This document shows positions 48,301 to 59,123 of a stretch of 64,000 bases of DNA, one piece after another. Position numbers and translations under genes: made by a program. The stretch comes from Phaseolus vulgaris. Taxonomy: Eukaryota; Streptophyta; Magnoliopsida; Fabales; Fabaceae. The notes under the pieces were generated by a model. That model did not search any database and had not been told where the DNA came from. It was given only the letters and a program-made list of their open reading frames with translations. The number at the start of each line of letters is the position of its first letter. The first letter of the stretch is position 1. The DNA lies in assembly GCF_000499845.2 (NCBI RefSeq), contig NC_023758.2, positions 27,625,520 through 27,689,519 of the forward strand, in the 5' to 3' direction.

Positions 48301-49834
48301 CCATGTTTGGAGCCAATAACCCTATTGAAGAATAATTTCGAAACTTTTCAGTATTGAAGCCACGTGTTCCAACGGCAGTTGACTCAGTCATTCCATAACC
48401 CTAAAAAGAAACATTCTTACGGCTGCACATTCTTAAAAATCTAGCAAAACAACATTACCATAAACAAACAAAAGTCCAAGTATAGATGTACTTGATGAGA
48501 ATATTAACAGCACTATCAGAGTATTTGTTATTACACAAAAGTTAAAAGCTCATAAGCAGAAAGAAGGGGAACTTCACATTTTACATGGCTTCTTGTGTGT
48601 AGTGTATCTGTTTCAAAATAAACTGCACAAGTTTTTTAAAGAATTTATAGTGTTTCATTTCATTTATCACAATTTATCGTAACAATATGAAATGAATTGG
48701 AATCAACATATTTGGTATTGACTCTAGCAATTAGATGAATGCTGGCAGATGACTTGCATTGTTTGAATAAGACTATCTTGTTCAGAGGTTCTTTACCTGT
48801 ATAAAATCAACATTGGGGAAAGTTCGGAGAAATTCATTAACAACTCCTGAGCTCAAAAGCGCTGCACCACTAGAGACCTGTATCAAACTCTGCAACTTAC
48901 TGTCATTAACACCGTTTGCCCTCATTATCAATGCGGTCAACATCGGCGGAACAACAGGAAAGTGTGTGACTTTATATTCATCGATCACCCTGACAACCTC
49001 GTCTATGTCAAATTTTCTCATCACAACGACAGTAGAACCCAAAGACAACAATCCCAGAGCAAATAGCGACAAGCCATACACATGGAACATTGGCAAAACA
49101 GCCAGATACACATTCCTCAAGCAAGAGCCTTCATATTGAGAAGCTTCAAACCTCACAAAAAGCTCAACCATAGCAATAAGATTTTTATGTGACAGAACAA
49201 CCCCTTTGCTCACCCCAGTAGTCCCTGAAGAATACAATATGCCAGCAGCGTCATCCTGCTTGATAACAGGCCTCTGAGGCAAATCAAAGTCACAAGAAAT
49301 CAAGTCACAAAAGCATGAAAAACAACCATATCTCAAACCCTTCTCGTTTTCTGGCACGGCAATAACAGAAATTCCCAATGGCTCTAGTTTCTTGAAATTT
49401 TCAGGCACGGTAAAAGCCACACTCACACCACACTCAGCAACCTGCCTGCGTATTTCATAGACACTACTAAGAGGGTTCAACGGTGTGACAATAGCTCCTA
49501 GATAGAGAACACCCAAGAACACAATGGGATAGTAAATGGAATTTGGAAGAAGAATCAGAACCACATCACCTTGAGAAACACCCATTTTGTGAAGACCAGA
49601 GGCAACGGATTTGACTAAAGGTAGCAACTTTGAGTAGGAAATGGAACACCCAGAGGAGAAATCAACGAGGGCCGAAACCCCATCATGGCGGTGGGAAAAA
49701 ATGAAGGAGACAACGTCGAGAAAAGGGTCGCTGGGAAGGTCCACAGGGGCATGCTTGCTATGGTAAATGCCAGATTTTGGTGAAAACCATTGAGGGTGAG
49801 CGATTTGCATGCCGCAGTCTACGTTTGCAGCCAT
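45354..49834 (-). CDS. Peroxisomal 4-coumarate-CoA-ligase-like acyl-CoA synthetase (OPCL1/4CLL type), 6 exons
   Basis: Minus-strand exons 49834-48797, 48400-48211, 47274-47129, 46525-46458, 45931-45829 and 45467-45354 join in frame to 552 residues. It is an ANL-superfamily adenylate-forming enzyme: the AMP/phosphate loop [12 protein letters not shown] is at 201-212, GYGMTES at 347-353, GWLHTGD at 426-432 with Asp432, and the C-terminal catalytic lysine in SATGKILRK at K538. The last three residues, SKL, are a canonical PTS1 signal, so it should be peroxisomal. Peroxisomal relatives such as OPCL1 activate the jasmonate precursor OPC-8:0 or fatty acids; true 4CL lacks PTS1. The first exon holds 63% of the protein. 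Introns carry a plastid-DNA fragment, a MITE and a SINE. The exact substrate cannot be read from the sequence. Confidence 0.92.
46912..47032 (-). mobile_element. tRNA-derived SINE in 4CL-like intron 3
   Basis: Read on the minus strand, it starts GAGACAGCTTAGTTGGTT, containing a tRNA-like A box. A B-box-like TGTTCAAAACCC follows about 45 bp later, and the element ends in (TAAA)n (TAAATAAATAAATA). Internal pol III boxes plus a short A/T-rich tail are the plan of plant SINEs. No clear target duplication was found. Confidence 0.55.
47590..47708. mobile_element. MITE-like fold-back element in 4CL-like intron 2
   Basis: The ends GTGTGTTTGGTTCC and GTTCCCAAACACACC are inverted repeats of about 12 bp. 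Internal words (AATAACCACTTATTTTCA / AATAAGCAATTATTTC) extend the fold-back. It is about 119 bp and abuts the atpB fragment. Confidence 0.6.
47719..48050 (-). pseudogene. atpB: Nuclear copy of a plastid atpB fragment (NUPT), decayed
   Basis: On the minus strand this intron sequence encodes, in shifting frames, pieces of the chloroplast ATP synthase beta subunit: [53 protein letters not shown] and GGKI. There is an in-frame stop after LLGNN and several indels; many changes are C-to-T/G-to-A type. It is a relic of plastid DNA transferred to the nucleus, lying in intron 2 of the 4CL-like gene and transcribed in the same direction. It is not functional: it covers only about 110 of the roughly 500 codons. 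Confidence 0.85.
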
Positions 49835-52716
49835 TGACAGCTATGTTTGAGTGAAGTGGAGTGTGGTATGAAGATGGCAGCAAAGGAACATGCAGATGAT
49901 GATAAAAAAATGGAACAATGGAATGAAAGAAGGAATCAATGAATGTAAAAAATAAGAAAGAATGATCGAATCTGGGGTTCCGGCGGGAACTACTCCACAC
50001 TGAGTTTCATTGGCATTCTTTCACCACTACAAACAAACTTCATTTTTATTAATACCATTTCTGAACAAAATACTTACCTAGGAACTTTAATCAATAAAAT
50101 GTGTGAAACTACCACTAATGGCATCTACAATGTTGATTATCACTTAAATTAATCTGATTTTTTATACTTTCCATTATATCACGCTTTTTTAGATTTTTGT
50201 TCAAATTTTAAGAGTTTTACAAAGCTCAAACCCTTCCTAATGTTTTATTTCCTTATTCATAAAAATATATATTTTCAAAAGAGAAACTTTTTTATTCTTA
50301 TTTTTTATAATTCAATAAAAATATATATTGATATATATCTTAATACAACAACTTTGATTTTATTAGTTTTATTTTTCTTGATTTGTTTAGTAATTGTAAA
50401 GTGTATTTGTTAAGAAAATATTAATGTTAACATGAAATAAACTTGAAGGGAAGAATTTTAAATTTAGAAAGTTAATTAAATCAACCTTAATATGCAATTA
50501 AGGTTGAAGGGATACACGGAGAAATTTTATTTTACCAAACAAAAAGCAAATGATAAAATACTCCCCTCAATGATAATTGCATATTAAAGACGTTTTCTTT
50601 CAAGACATGTAACAATATTAAAGACCAAGAAAAACTTATATCACACAAGCTATTATATAAATGAGTGTATAGATAGAAATTGGGATTATATTTTTTTATA
50701 ATAAGATTTTATTGAAGATAACATTAATTATAAGATAACTTATATATATATATATATATATAAATTTATATCTTTATAATTATTTATAATATATTACAAA
50801 AATATGTTAGTTTTATACTATGATAAGAGTTTTACGTTATAATAAAGAGAGTATCTATATATTTAATATTTTATGAAAATATTAAAACTAAGTCCTTCTT
50901 AAGTTAATACTTAAAAAAAACATGAATAAAAGTGAGGTATTTGTAAGCCTTAAATGTCAATCTTAATGAGATTAACAAACGATATTGAATATGGGTTTGG
51001 GATTTGACTTACAACCATAAAACTCAATATCAGTATGAAACGTATGCGTCCATATTCTACTTTTGAAGTGAACATCAAAAGTTACTCATGAAATGATTAA
51101 GTAGTTGAATATTTCTCATTAAAAATATTGATACAGTAATAATTATTTTTTTCAAGAATACTTCAACCTACAAGAAAATATATACTCACTATCTAACATT
51201 AGTGCCAGTATCATAGTCCAAAGTTTGGTATATGAATATCCTAGTCCAAAGCCTTATAACTTCCCAAACATTGACATTCATACATTATTTTACTCTCAAC
51301 TCATTGTAACAAAATCTATGTCTCTTTCTTAAATGAGATACTCTTTGACATTTCTAAGAATAACGTAACATGATGATTATTAAAATATTTTAACCAATAA
51401 TTTATACACACCATTCAAATAAATGCAAAAGTATAACAATAATAATAGAGTATATGGATAATTTTCTTTTATCCAAGTTCACTAAATACAAAAATATTTA
51501 CTTTAACTTTATTTTTATTATTACTTTCTTTGTTATTTTTTCAGATTATCAAAAAGATTATGTTTAAAACAATACAAAATAAAATAAGAATCAAAGCAAA
51601 AAATTATACATGAGTCGATATATCACAAATAAATAAATAAACAAAAGTATAAAGTAACAATGAGAACCAATCTCTAACGGATATAAATTGAATGACATAG
51701 TTATAAATTTGATAAAGATGACAATGTGTAATTAGGGATACGTTAATTGAAATAATTATAAATTAATAAACATGACCACTGTAATTAAAAATAAATTAAA
51801 TGACATAAATGTAAATAAATAAACATGACCAATGCATACTTAGAGATTAAATTAAATATTAAAAATATTAAAAATTAAGAAAATGAAATAATATATAATT
51901 AAAGTTATTTTTATTGATTAAAGTAATTATTTTCAAAGTTATTTTTGATTGATTGATGTGATTATTTTTCAATATATATCAACCATTTTTTCTCTCAATG
52001 TTTACAGTATTGAAGCAATAATCTAATAATAATTAAAATATTTTATCAAAATAAAAAAAAAATTATTTTAAATTATTTGATCAAAACAAAACATTTGAAA
52101 AACTAATCTATCTAAAAGGGAAAGCAAATTTGTAAAATTCTTGGTCCAATAAGGTAAATATTTACCAGCTCCTTGGCAAAAATTAAATGTTTCATTACTT
52201 ACTACCTTCATTCCCTCCCTTCTCATTCAATCAAATTCGCGGAGTATGAACCTAAAAACTAAAAACTAAAAAAACAAGATTCATTTCTATATTGATACTT
52301 ACTTGAATGTCATGGAGAACATTCTATTAAAAACATTATTAGTGGAATGTTTTTTTTTTCTCTTCACATCATACTATAATACTTCTAAAGCGACCCAAAT
52401 TGACTCCAAAGATGACATAAATTGAATAACTTTCATAAAAGCAAAATTCTAGGTAATGATAATAATAACCTATTAACCAGAATAAATTGTTTTGACAAAC
52501 ATTCACATCTTCCTAGGAGCTTGCTCAAAGTAAAATCCTGCTACCCCACATTTGGATGAAACCAAACCATTTACATGTAAGGAGAAAAATCATTTACACT
52601 TGAAATGGATAGATAAAAACCCAAAACAGATCTAAGTTCACTGGAAATACTAAATTTTCGGCAAGTCTCAAGCAAACTGGTTGATTGGTATGCAGGAGTT
52701 GAGTTCAAGGCTAAAC
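49835..52716. other. Intergenic region with a (TA)n tract
   Basis: Promoter and leader of the 4CL-like gene to about 50030, then AT-rich DNA with a (TA)n tract at 50740-50762. No gene or recognised element. Confidence 0.5.
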
Positions 52717-55700
52717 TTAGTACTGATAAACATAATGGGGAGGGGAGGGAGGATGGTATTGGTAGTAATAACCTGGTGGATACTCATTATATTGAGGTGG
52801 TAGTGCGGGTTCAATGATATGATGGGGTGGTGATAGTTGAGGCAGATGATGGGGTGGTGACAGTTGAGGCAGATGATGGGGTGGTGATAGTTGAGGCAAA
52901 TGATGGGGTGGTGGCAGTTCAGGCAAATGATGGGGTGCTGACAGTTCAGGCAAATGATGGAGTGCTGACAGTTCAGGCAAATGATGGGGTGGGGATGGTA
53001 TATGCAAATGATGAGATGGGAATGATTGATCCAGATGATGGGGTGGGGAGGGTGAACTAGGCTCAGTCGATGGAGAACTAGGAGCAGCAGTTTGTTGTTT
53101 ATCTACTTCGATTTCAATCAATTCCTCTTCAACCTCAAATGACCTGAAGATTGGATGCAAGTAAGCATCAGCCAAATAAGCCTTTATGTTCAAGTCAGGT
53201 TCTGTGCTCTTCTCCAATAAATCCTTTGACATTGCTTCCTGAATAGATTAAGAGAAATCAGTTTTCCATACAACCATCAACTACGAGAAATCACATAATA
53301 TGTAGCCACCTTCAAAGAAGAACAAAAGGAAGCTTAGTGTAGAGAATTCTACTACACTGTTCCAAAGGTTTTGTAATTTGGAATATTGGCTTATTGCATG
53401 GTGCATATCTTACCTCAATCGGGTACTTCCGAAATGCTGGCTCAAAACGTCTCTGGCAGTACTTGTGGAATGCAAATGTCAATACTGGTAATATAACAAG
53501 CAAAGGTGTGGATTTAGCTGCCTTTTTGGTGCTAAGCAATCCCAATAGAAGAAACTGGGATATTAGCATGCTTGCAATGATGCGGCTGTGAACAAGTGGC
53601 CAAAATGCAGCAGCACTTTCATACTGTTGGTTGTAGACATTGATTATCTGCATAATTAAACATCATGTAAAGTTATATTTAGGCTACACCACATCCTGTT
53701 TCATTGTGTTGGCACACAAAAATGTTACAAGCTCATGAGCAATATACCCTCATACAGATTACATGCAACACGCTTATTTTAATGGACATAATAACGATTG
53801 CTTTTATGTAATTATTACTTATGCTATGGTTTGGCAACTTCTGACAATTCCAAAGGACCAAAATCTAAGAAATCTTCAAGCTACTGCAAGTCAAATTAGC
53901 AAAAAGAGGCATGTTTTAAGATGACACTAGCGGAGACACTGACCTGATGACGATAAACCAAATATGCAAAGGCAAAGAAGACTAGTATGAAGGGAAGAAG
54001 GATCGGTGTGACCACAGCGTACACAATTCCAAGAAGGAAGTATAGTTGAAGACTTGGAATAGTCTCTGGAAAGTCCACACTCCCAGGGTCCATGGCCTTT
54101 CCTTTATCTCTTTCTGTTTTAACTATGAACATGTTCTTGAGATGGTATATAACCAATGGCTTTAATCTGAGAATCTCACTAGCAATTCCAGCCCATCCAT
54201 CAACCATTATGTATGTCATAAAGAAGGTAGCCTTCATTGGAATGGAAACTCCAATTGTTCTAGGAATCCTATAGACAATGATAAGATTCACAAGATGAAT
54301 GCATATGTACGAGTACTCTTTAGCAACAGAAGAAAAAACACCAAAAATAATTAAAGAAAGGTAAAAGAGATTTATCAGATACAGTGTAAGATTCAATAAT
54401 GTTACGAAAAGGTTATGGCATTTATTGCATTAAATATATGTAACTGGAAAGTTGGTGTGCAACATTAGAGAATATCTAAACATAATATATTTCCAGTCAG
54501 ACATAGCTTTAACACAAAACTGCTTAATTAAAGACATACTGTGTAGGTGACTGGTGAAGGAAAGCATGCAGTTGTTGAAATGCAGTTCCAGTCACTATGC
54601 TTCCCAAGAAAACATTCACCAGCATAAAGTAATAATATTTTGCAGCTGTCTTCCGCTCAAGAGTTGACAATGCAGTATATCCCTCAATTTTTGACATGAT
54701 CATCAGAACTGATGGTAGAATGTACAAAAATACTTTAAGAGCCAAACCAGGAAGAAAACCTTGTAGAAAGGACTTGATGAAGTTCCTGTCAAAAGCCAAA
54801 AAATCTGTTAGGCTAACCATAAGGCATTTGAGCCAGTAATGTATACAGTATACCATGTTCTAATTTTACAACTGAAAATTCATCAAAGTAGAATAAATGA
54901 AGAAAATAGTGTATAGAAAAGATAGATGAATTAACAAAACCAAATAGGATAAATCAACCTATTTAGTAATTTCTGAAATAGAAGATAACGAATATCTGCT
55001 TTGCACTAAGGTAAAATAGTAAATTCCAATGCCTTGAAGACATATACATCATTTATTACTGGGGCCCTGATTAGTTTCAAAAAACTAAACTTAACAAATA
55101 AAGATTGAGCATTATATATTCTACCATAGAAGCTAAAACAGTTAATGATGAAATTCTAGAACAATATATATCAACTTCTAGATTAATTACCTTCTCTACT
55201 TATATCCAAAAAGAAATTTAAGTTCACTTACAATTCTATAACTGGTCTGAGGAAGGGAGCAACTTTTTCAAGACCTTCCAAATTGGCAAGGGATTGCACA
55301 AAAGCAATGGGAATCATGTAGAAGAATACCAAGGCAAACACAGACAATGTTATTACAAGCTTCCGGATGCTTAAAGAAACAAATGGTATGGCTAAGTTTC
55401 GCCAATATACATCACGTGGCTCAGGAGCCCAATCAGTTAGCCAGAGTGTTGGATTCTTGCTTTGTTGGGTTTGTGCACAAACCGATGCTCCCCAACGGGA
55501 ATTGAATGAAAGAAAAGCAACTGGCAAAATAGCTTTGGGATCTTTTATAACTCTCTGGCGTTCCGATGTCATCTGCACATGGTATGCAGTATAGCTATAT
55601 TACAGTACCTCGATTTCAATAATGGAAGCATGTGTATTAGCATAAGGACACAGAGGATTACCATACAGAAGGTAACATGCCACAGAAAAGAGAAAAACAC

Positions 55701-58700
55701 CCGACTTACCAGGTTATCAAGTTCCTTAATTGCATGTTTGTAGTACTCAATCGCATCAACTTTCCCACCCCAAAGGCCTAAAAATCCAGTCTAAAGGGAA
55801 AAATAACAATGTCAGATTCAGGTTCCAAACAGATTATTAGTTACATTCCTCACAATTACATATCTTGGTGCAGATAAAAGAAATACCTTGACGGTGGACC
55901 TTTTGTCAGGATGTCTTTCAAACTTAAGCTGGTAATAGTCCAGCCAATTTTGGAGTCTATCTCTTCTTTTCGATAATTTAGCAAATTTATTTGCATTGTA
56001 GACAGCCTGAATAAAATTTAATGCATAACAATATGAATCATTTAATGTAAGGAAATATTCTGCTGAGTTAAAATAAATCAACATTAACACCATTTACAAA
56101 TGCCCTGATCGGTTTATCTTTAATAAACTTTCCCAATCAAGAATGCAATAAAAATTATTACCTGGTGTCCAATATAATGATCTGGGTGGTTTGTTTGAAA
56201 GAAGCCATTCACAGAATCTGATACTGCGTGATCAGGCATACGAGGGATATTCCTGACAAGTACCTGCAACAAGAATGTAAATAACTGTGAAGATTTGAAA
56301 AGATGCTTAAAGAAAGTTAGAGGGGGAAAGCATTTATAGGAGTGACTATCCAAGCTGAAAAGCATTCTATTCTAAAACCATAGCATCTTTGCTATAAGAG
56401 TTCAATATAGGCCATTGCATCAATCCCGTACAAACCACTTTATTCAAGTACCAAGAATGGGTTTAAAGCTAGAAACTGAAAATTAGCTCCTTGTGAAGAA
56501 GTACAAAGAAGCACATCTAGAGTTGTTTTGGTACGTCCAATAGCTACATCGCTTAGGAGTCGAGACTAAAGACGGTTTATGTACATCTTTCTCCCTTAAC
56601 CCACTGAAACACCTTTTAAGGACAAGACCGTGACAGAGCTATGAGCTCAAAAACGAACAATACCTCAGATGCGGTGATTGACTTTTAACGATGTTATCTC
56701 AACGGACTTGAAGTCGGAACATTGGTCCCGTCTGTGGGAACAAAACGAGGTTCCGAAGACGAACCCTCATTCCTTTAGCCCTCAACTAGGGGGAATTCGT
56801 TCCCACTAGACTTCGACTGACCCAGTAATCCCACGTCGCTTAGGAGTCAAGAACAAGGTAGTTTATATACACCTTCCCCCTTAATCTACAAAAACGTCTT
56901 TTAATGAGAAGAGCTTTGAACTCTAAAACGGACAATACTTCGGATGTCCAGTGATTTCTTTGCTAACTAGTGAAAAGTAAACTGATAAAATAACCATGCA
57001 AGCCTTACCATAATACACAAAAAAAAAGGAACAGACGCTTCACTGCAATTGAAAAATGGCGAGGACTGAAGAGCTCCAAGAAATGCTTTCTAGCAATACG
57101 AAACAATCTAAATTTTATTCTACCTATTAAAAATGAATTAAGATTTTTAACTTACTGTGAATTGCTCCACACGCCTGCGTTGTGATGCAATGAAGTGCAA
57201 TCTCATTGATGCGATATTATCATATTCTTTGTACAGCAGAAAACAAATCCATAATGTGAACATGTATTCCAATGCTATGTGAACAAAAAATCTGAAATTT
57301 ATAATTCCAGCTGTTAGCTATTTGATAACACAAAAATACTATCATGAAAATGTAATGTAGCTTGCAATACACATAAAACTAAACAATACAAGATTTAACC
57401 AAAACAAGAGAGACAGGGAGATGAAGAGAAAATATTTAAATGGTGGATATTAGATATCAGGGATTGAATACGATTTAGTACATGATTAAAAAAGTGAACT
57501 CTTTGATGAGACAATATAATACATGCTTCAATTATATTTTTTCCTAATAAAACTTTAATGCATGAGTGATGCGAGTAGTTAAAGTCAAGAGAAGAAAACA
57601 CAAAAACTTGGACCTCAAGCGAACCATTCCTTCATAAAGAACGTTCTGAATTATTTGTTTAAATTTTTGGGGGAGTTTAAGGAAAAAATACCTTATAGAT
57701 TCAGGAGGAACATTTGATATTGAGAGTTTATCAATATCACTCACTACCAATTCCCTTTTTAGGAAAAATAATGTCCCACTTGATACGTTGACTGGTATAA
57801 GAATGAGGAGTGCCACAACTGTGATTGGAACAAAAATCTTTAAGCTGAAAAGAAAGAGATAAAAATTAGTCCGATTAGTAGTAATCCAGCACAGTAATTT
57901 CAACATTAACAAGAAGTTGAAAAGGAGAGTCTTATCTCTCTTTTCACTATCTCAAACTCATGCCTCCCATCAAAAGATTACATTAATAAATTCGATAGAC
58001 AGAAAAAAGGTGCATCCCTCACATGCAACACATAAAAGTTGACAGAAAACATAAACAGAGGGAGGAGCACAATGAAAAGTGGAAAACGTAGAAAATTGGA
58101 CTACACCCCATAAGGTGAAGCTTCCACGGAAGAGATTTAACAAAAGCTGGCAAAACCAAAAAGAAAGTTCAAAACCACACGGCAATACTCTAGAATCTAT
58201 TTGATAATCAAACGCATGGAAATACAAATACAAGCAACAACCAAATACTTAGCATTTTGAGAAGTAGAACAATTTTCAAAACATAGTTGCCGCACAACAA
58301 CAAATGCATAACAACAATTACAGCAAACAAAATCACAATTCAATAAAAAACACAACAGCATGTCAGTTCTGTCTTTTTTTCCCAATGATAAAATTAAATG
58401 TAAAAAAAAAGTAGTCAATGACTCAGTGTGACTAAAGTTTAAACCTTTTGCATTAAAATGATAAAAAAAGGATCAATTCTGCAGGATGGTCGCCGCACAA
58501 CAATCCATCACATCAATCACAGAATCCACAGAATTTAGTACATTAAATTAAAAAAAAAATCAGAATATGCTTAATAATAAAATCTTTTACGATGGATGAG
58601 AAAAAAATGGTAATTTTATCATGAGTTAAGCGGAAGGCAGCAAGTGATTGCTGAAAACAAACAACACGAGAATGGAGTGAACCATAGAGAGTAGAGAGAT

Positions 58701-59077
58701 GTGATAAATGTTTAAAGGGAAAGTGAAAGTTGATATGAAGAGTGTAAAAGGAGAAAGGAGTACCCCAGAGTGTAGATTCTAAGGAAAGCAGCAGAGTCAA
58801 GGCCAGCATGGCTGATAATCTCAGACTCACTCATTCTGAGAGCCTGAGGCATCCAATTCAGGAAGGTAAGGTAAGTCCTGAAATTGAGGTTCACAAACTT
58901 GCCCACAAAATTCCCAGAACTCCTAGGACTACTTCTCCCTCCACTGAGATACCACTTTGGAAAGTAGACCCTATCATTGACGGGTTGGATTCTCAGCAGA
59001 GCAAAAGCCAGCAAGAAAGCAAAGGCTGAGAGAATGTTGATGGTAGCTGAGACACCAATGTCTGCAAGGGTGGCCAT
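52717..59077 (-). CDS. OSCA1: OSCA1/CSC1-family mechanosensitive cation channel (OSCA1.8-like), 11 exons
   Basis: Minus-strand exons 59077-58764, 57844-57692, 57291-57156, 56263-56162, 56006-55887, 55790-55710, 55572-55232, 54785-54540, 54268-53944, 53647-53414 and 53238-52717 join in frame to 857 residues. The start MATLADIGVSATINILSAF matches the family; an ATG 12 bp upstream is in frame. The N-terminal membrane part covers about 1-185. A cytosolic RRM-like domain starts at VLVRNIP (202) and ends with CAQTQQ (334-339) and WAPEPRDVYW. The multi-helix pore region follows (VPIAF-like IPIAFVQSLANLEG, SFLQGFLPGLALK, IMSKIEGYTALSTLER, PMKATFFMTYIMVDGWAGIA, LVYRHQIINVYNQ). OSCA proteins are dimeric plasma-membrane channels opened by membrane tension or hyperosmotic stress, passing Ca2+ and other cations. 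The C-terminal tail is unusual, with a His-Pro repeat (see the separate entry). Confidence 0.94.
52815..53046 (-). repeat. 27-bp in-frame minisatellite encoding a His-Pro tail
   Basis: In the last OSCA exon nine HH dipeptides occur exactly every nine residues (about 751 to 824). The unit is PHHLPQLSP or PHHLPELSA, encoded by a 27-bp tandem repeat. Three central units are nearly identical in DNA, while the outer ones have diverged. A Tyr/Pro-rich end follows (PPQYNEYPPGYYYQYHPP). Confidence 0.92.
56530..56965 (+). mobile_element. TRIM-like element (two short LTRs) in OSCA intron 3
   Basis: Two direct copies of a 'CCCACGTCGCTTAGGAGTC...'-type sequence lie at about 56530-56721 and 56824-56965, sharing 'CGCTTAGGAGTC', 'GTTTAT.TACA', 'CTTTTAA' and 'ACAATAC.TC.GATG'. 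Right after the first copy is TTGGTCCCGTCTGTGGGAA, which resembles the 'TTGGCGCCGTCTGTGGGAA' primer-binding-site text of legume gypsy elements. About 100 bp separate the copies and no coding region is present, the definition of a TRIM. The second copy looks truncated or diverged at its right end. Confidence 0.5.
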
Positions 59078-59100
59078 TGCAGAAACCAAAGGAGTCGAGA

Positions 59101-59123
59101 GAAAGAGAGAGAGAGAGAGAGAG
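59101..59123. repeat. (GA)n tract in the OSCA leader/promoter
   Basis: About eleven GA units (CT-rich on the coding strand), 24 bp upstream of the start codon. CT-rich leaders are common in plant genes, and such tracts can bind GAGA-type (BBR/BPC) factors. Confidence 0.8.

Noticed and set aside
57395..58418. Several minus-strand ORFs within OSCA intron 1 and exon 2 surroundings
   Set aside because: Except for the exon 57692-57844 they are intronic and contain no family similarity.
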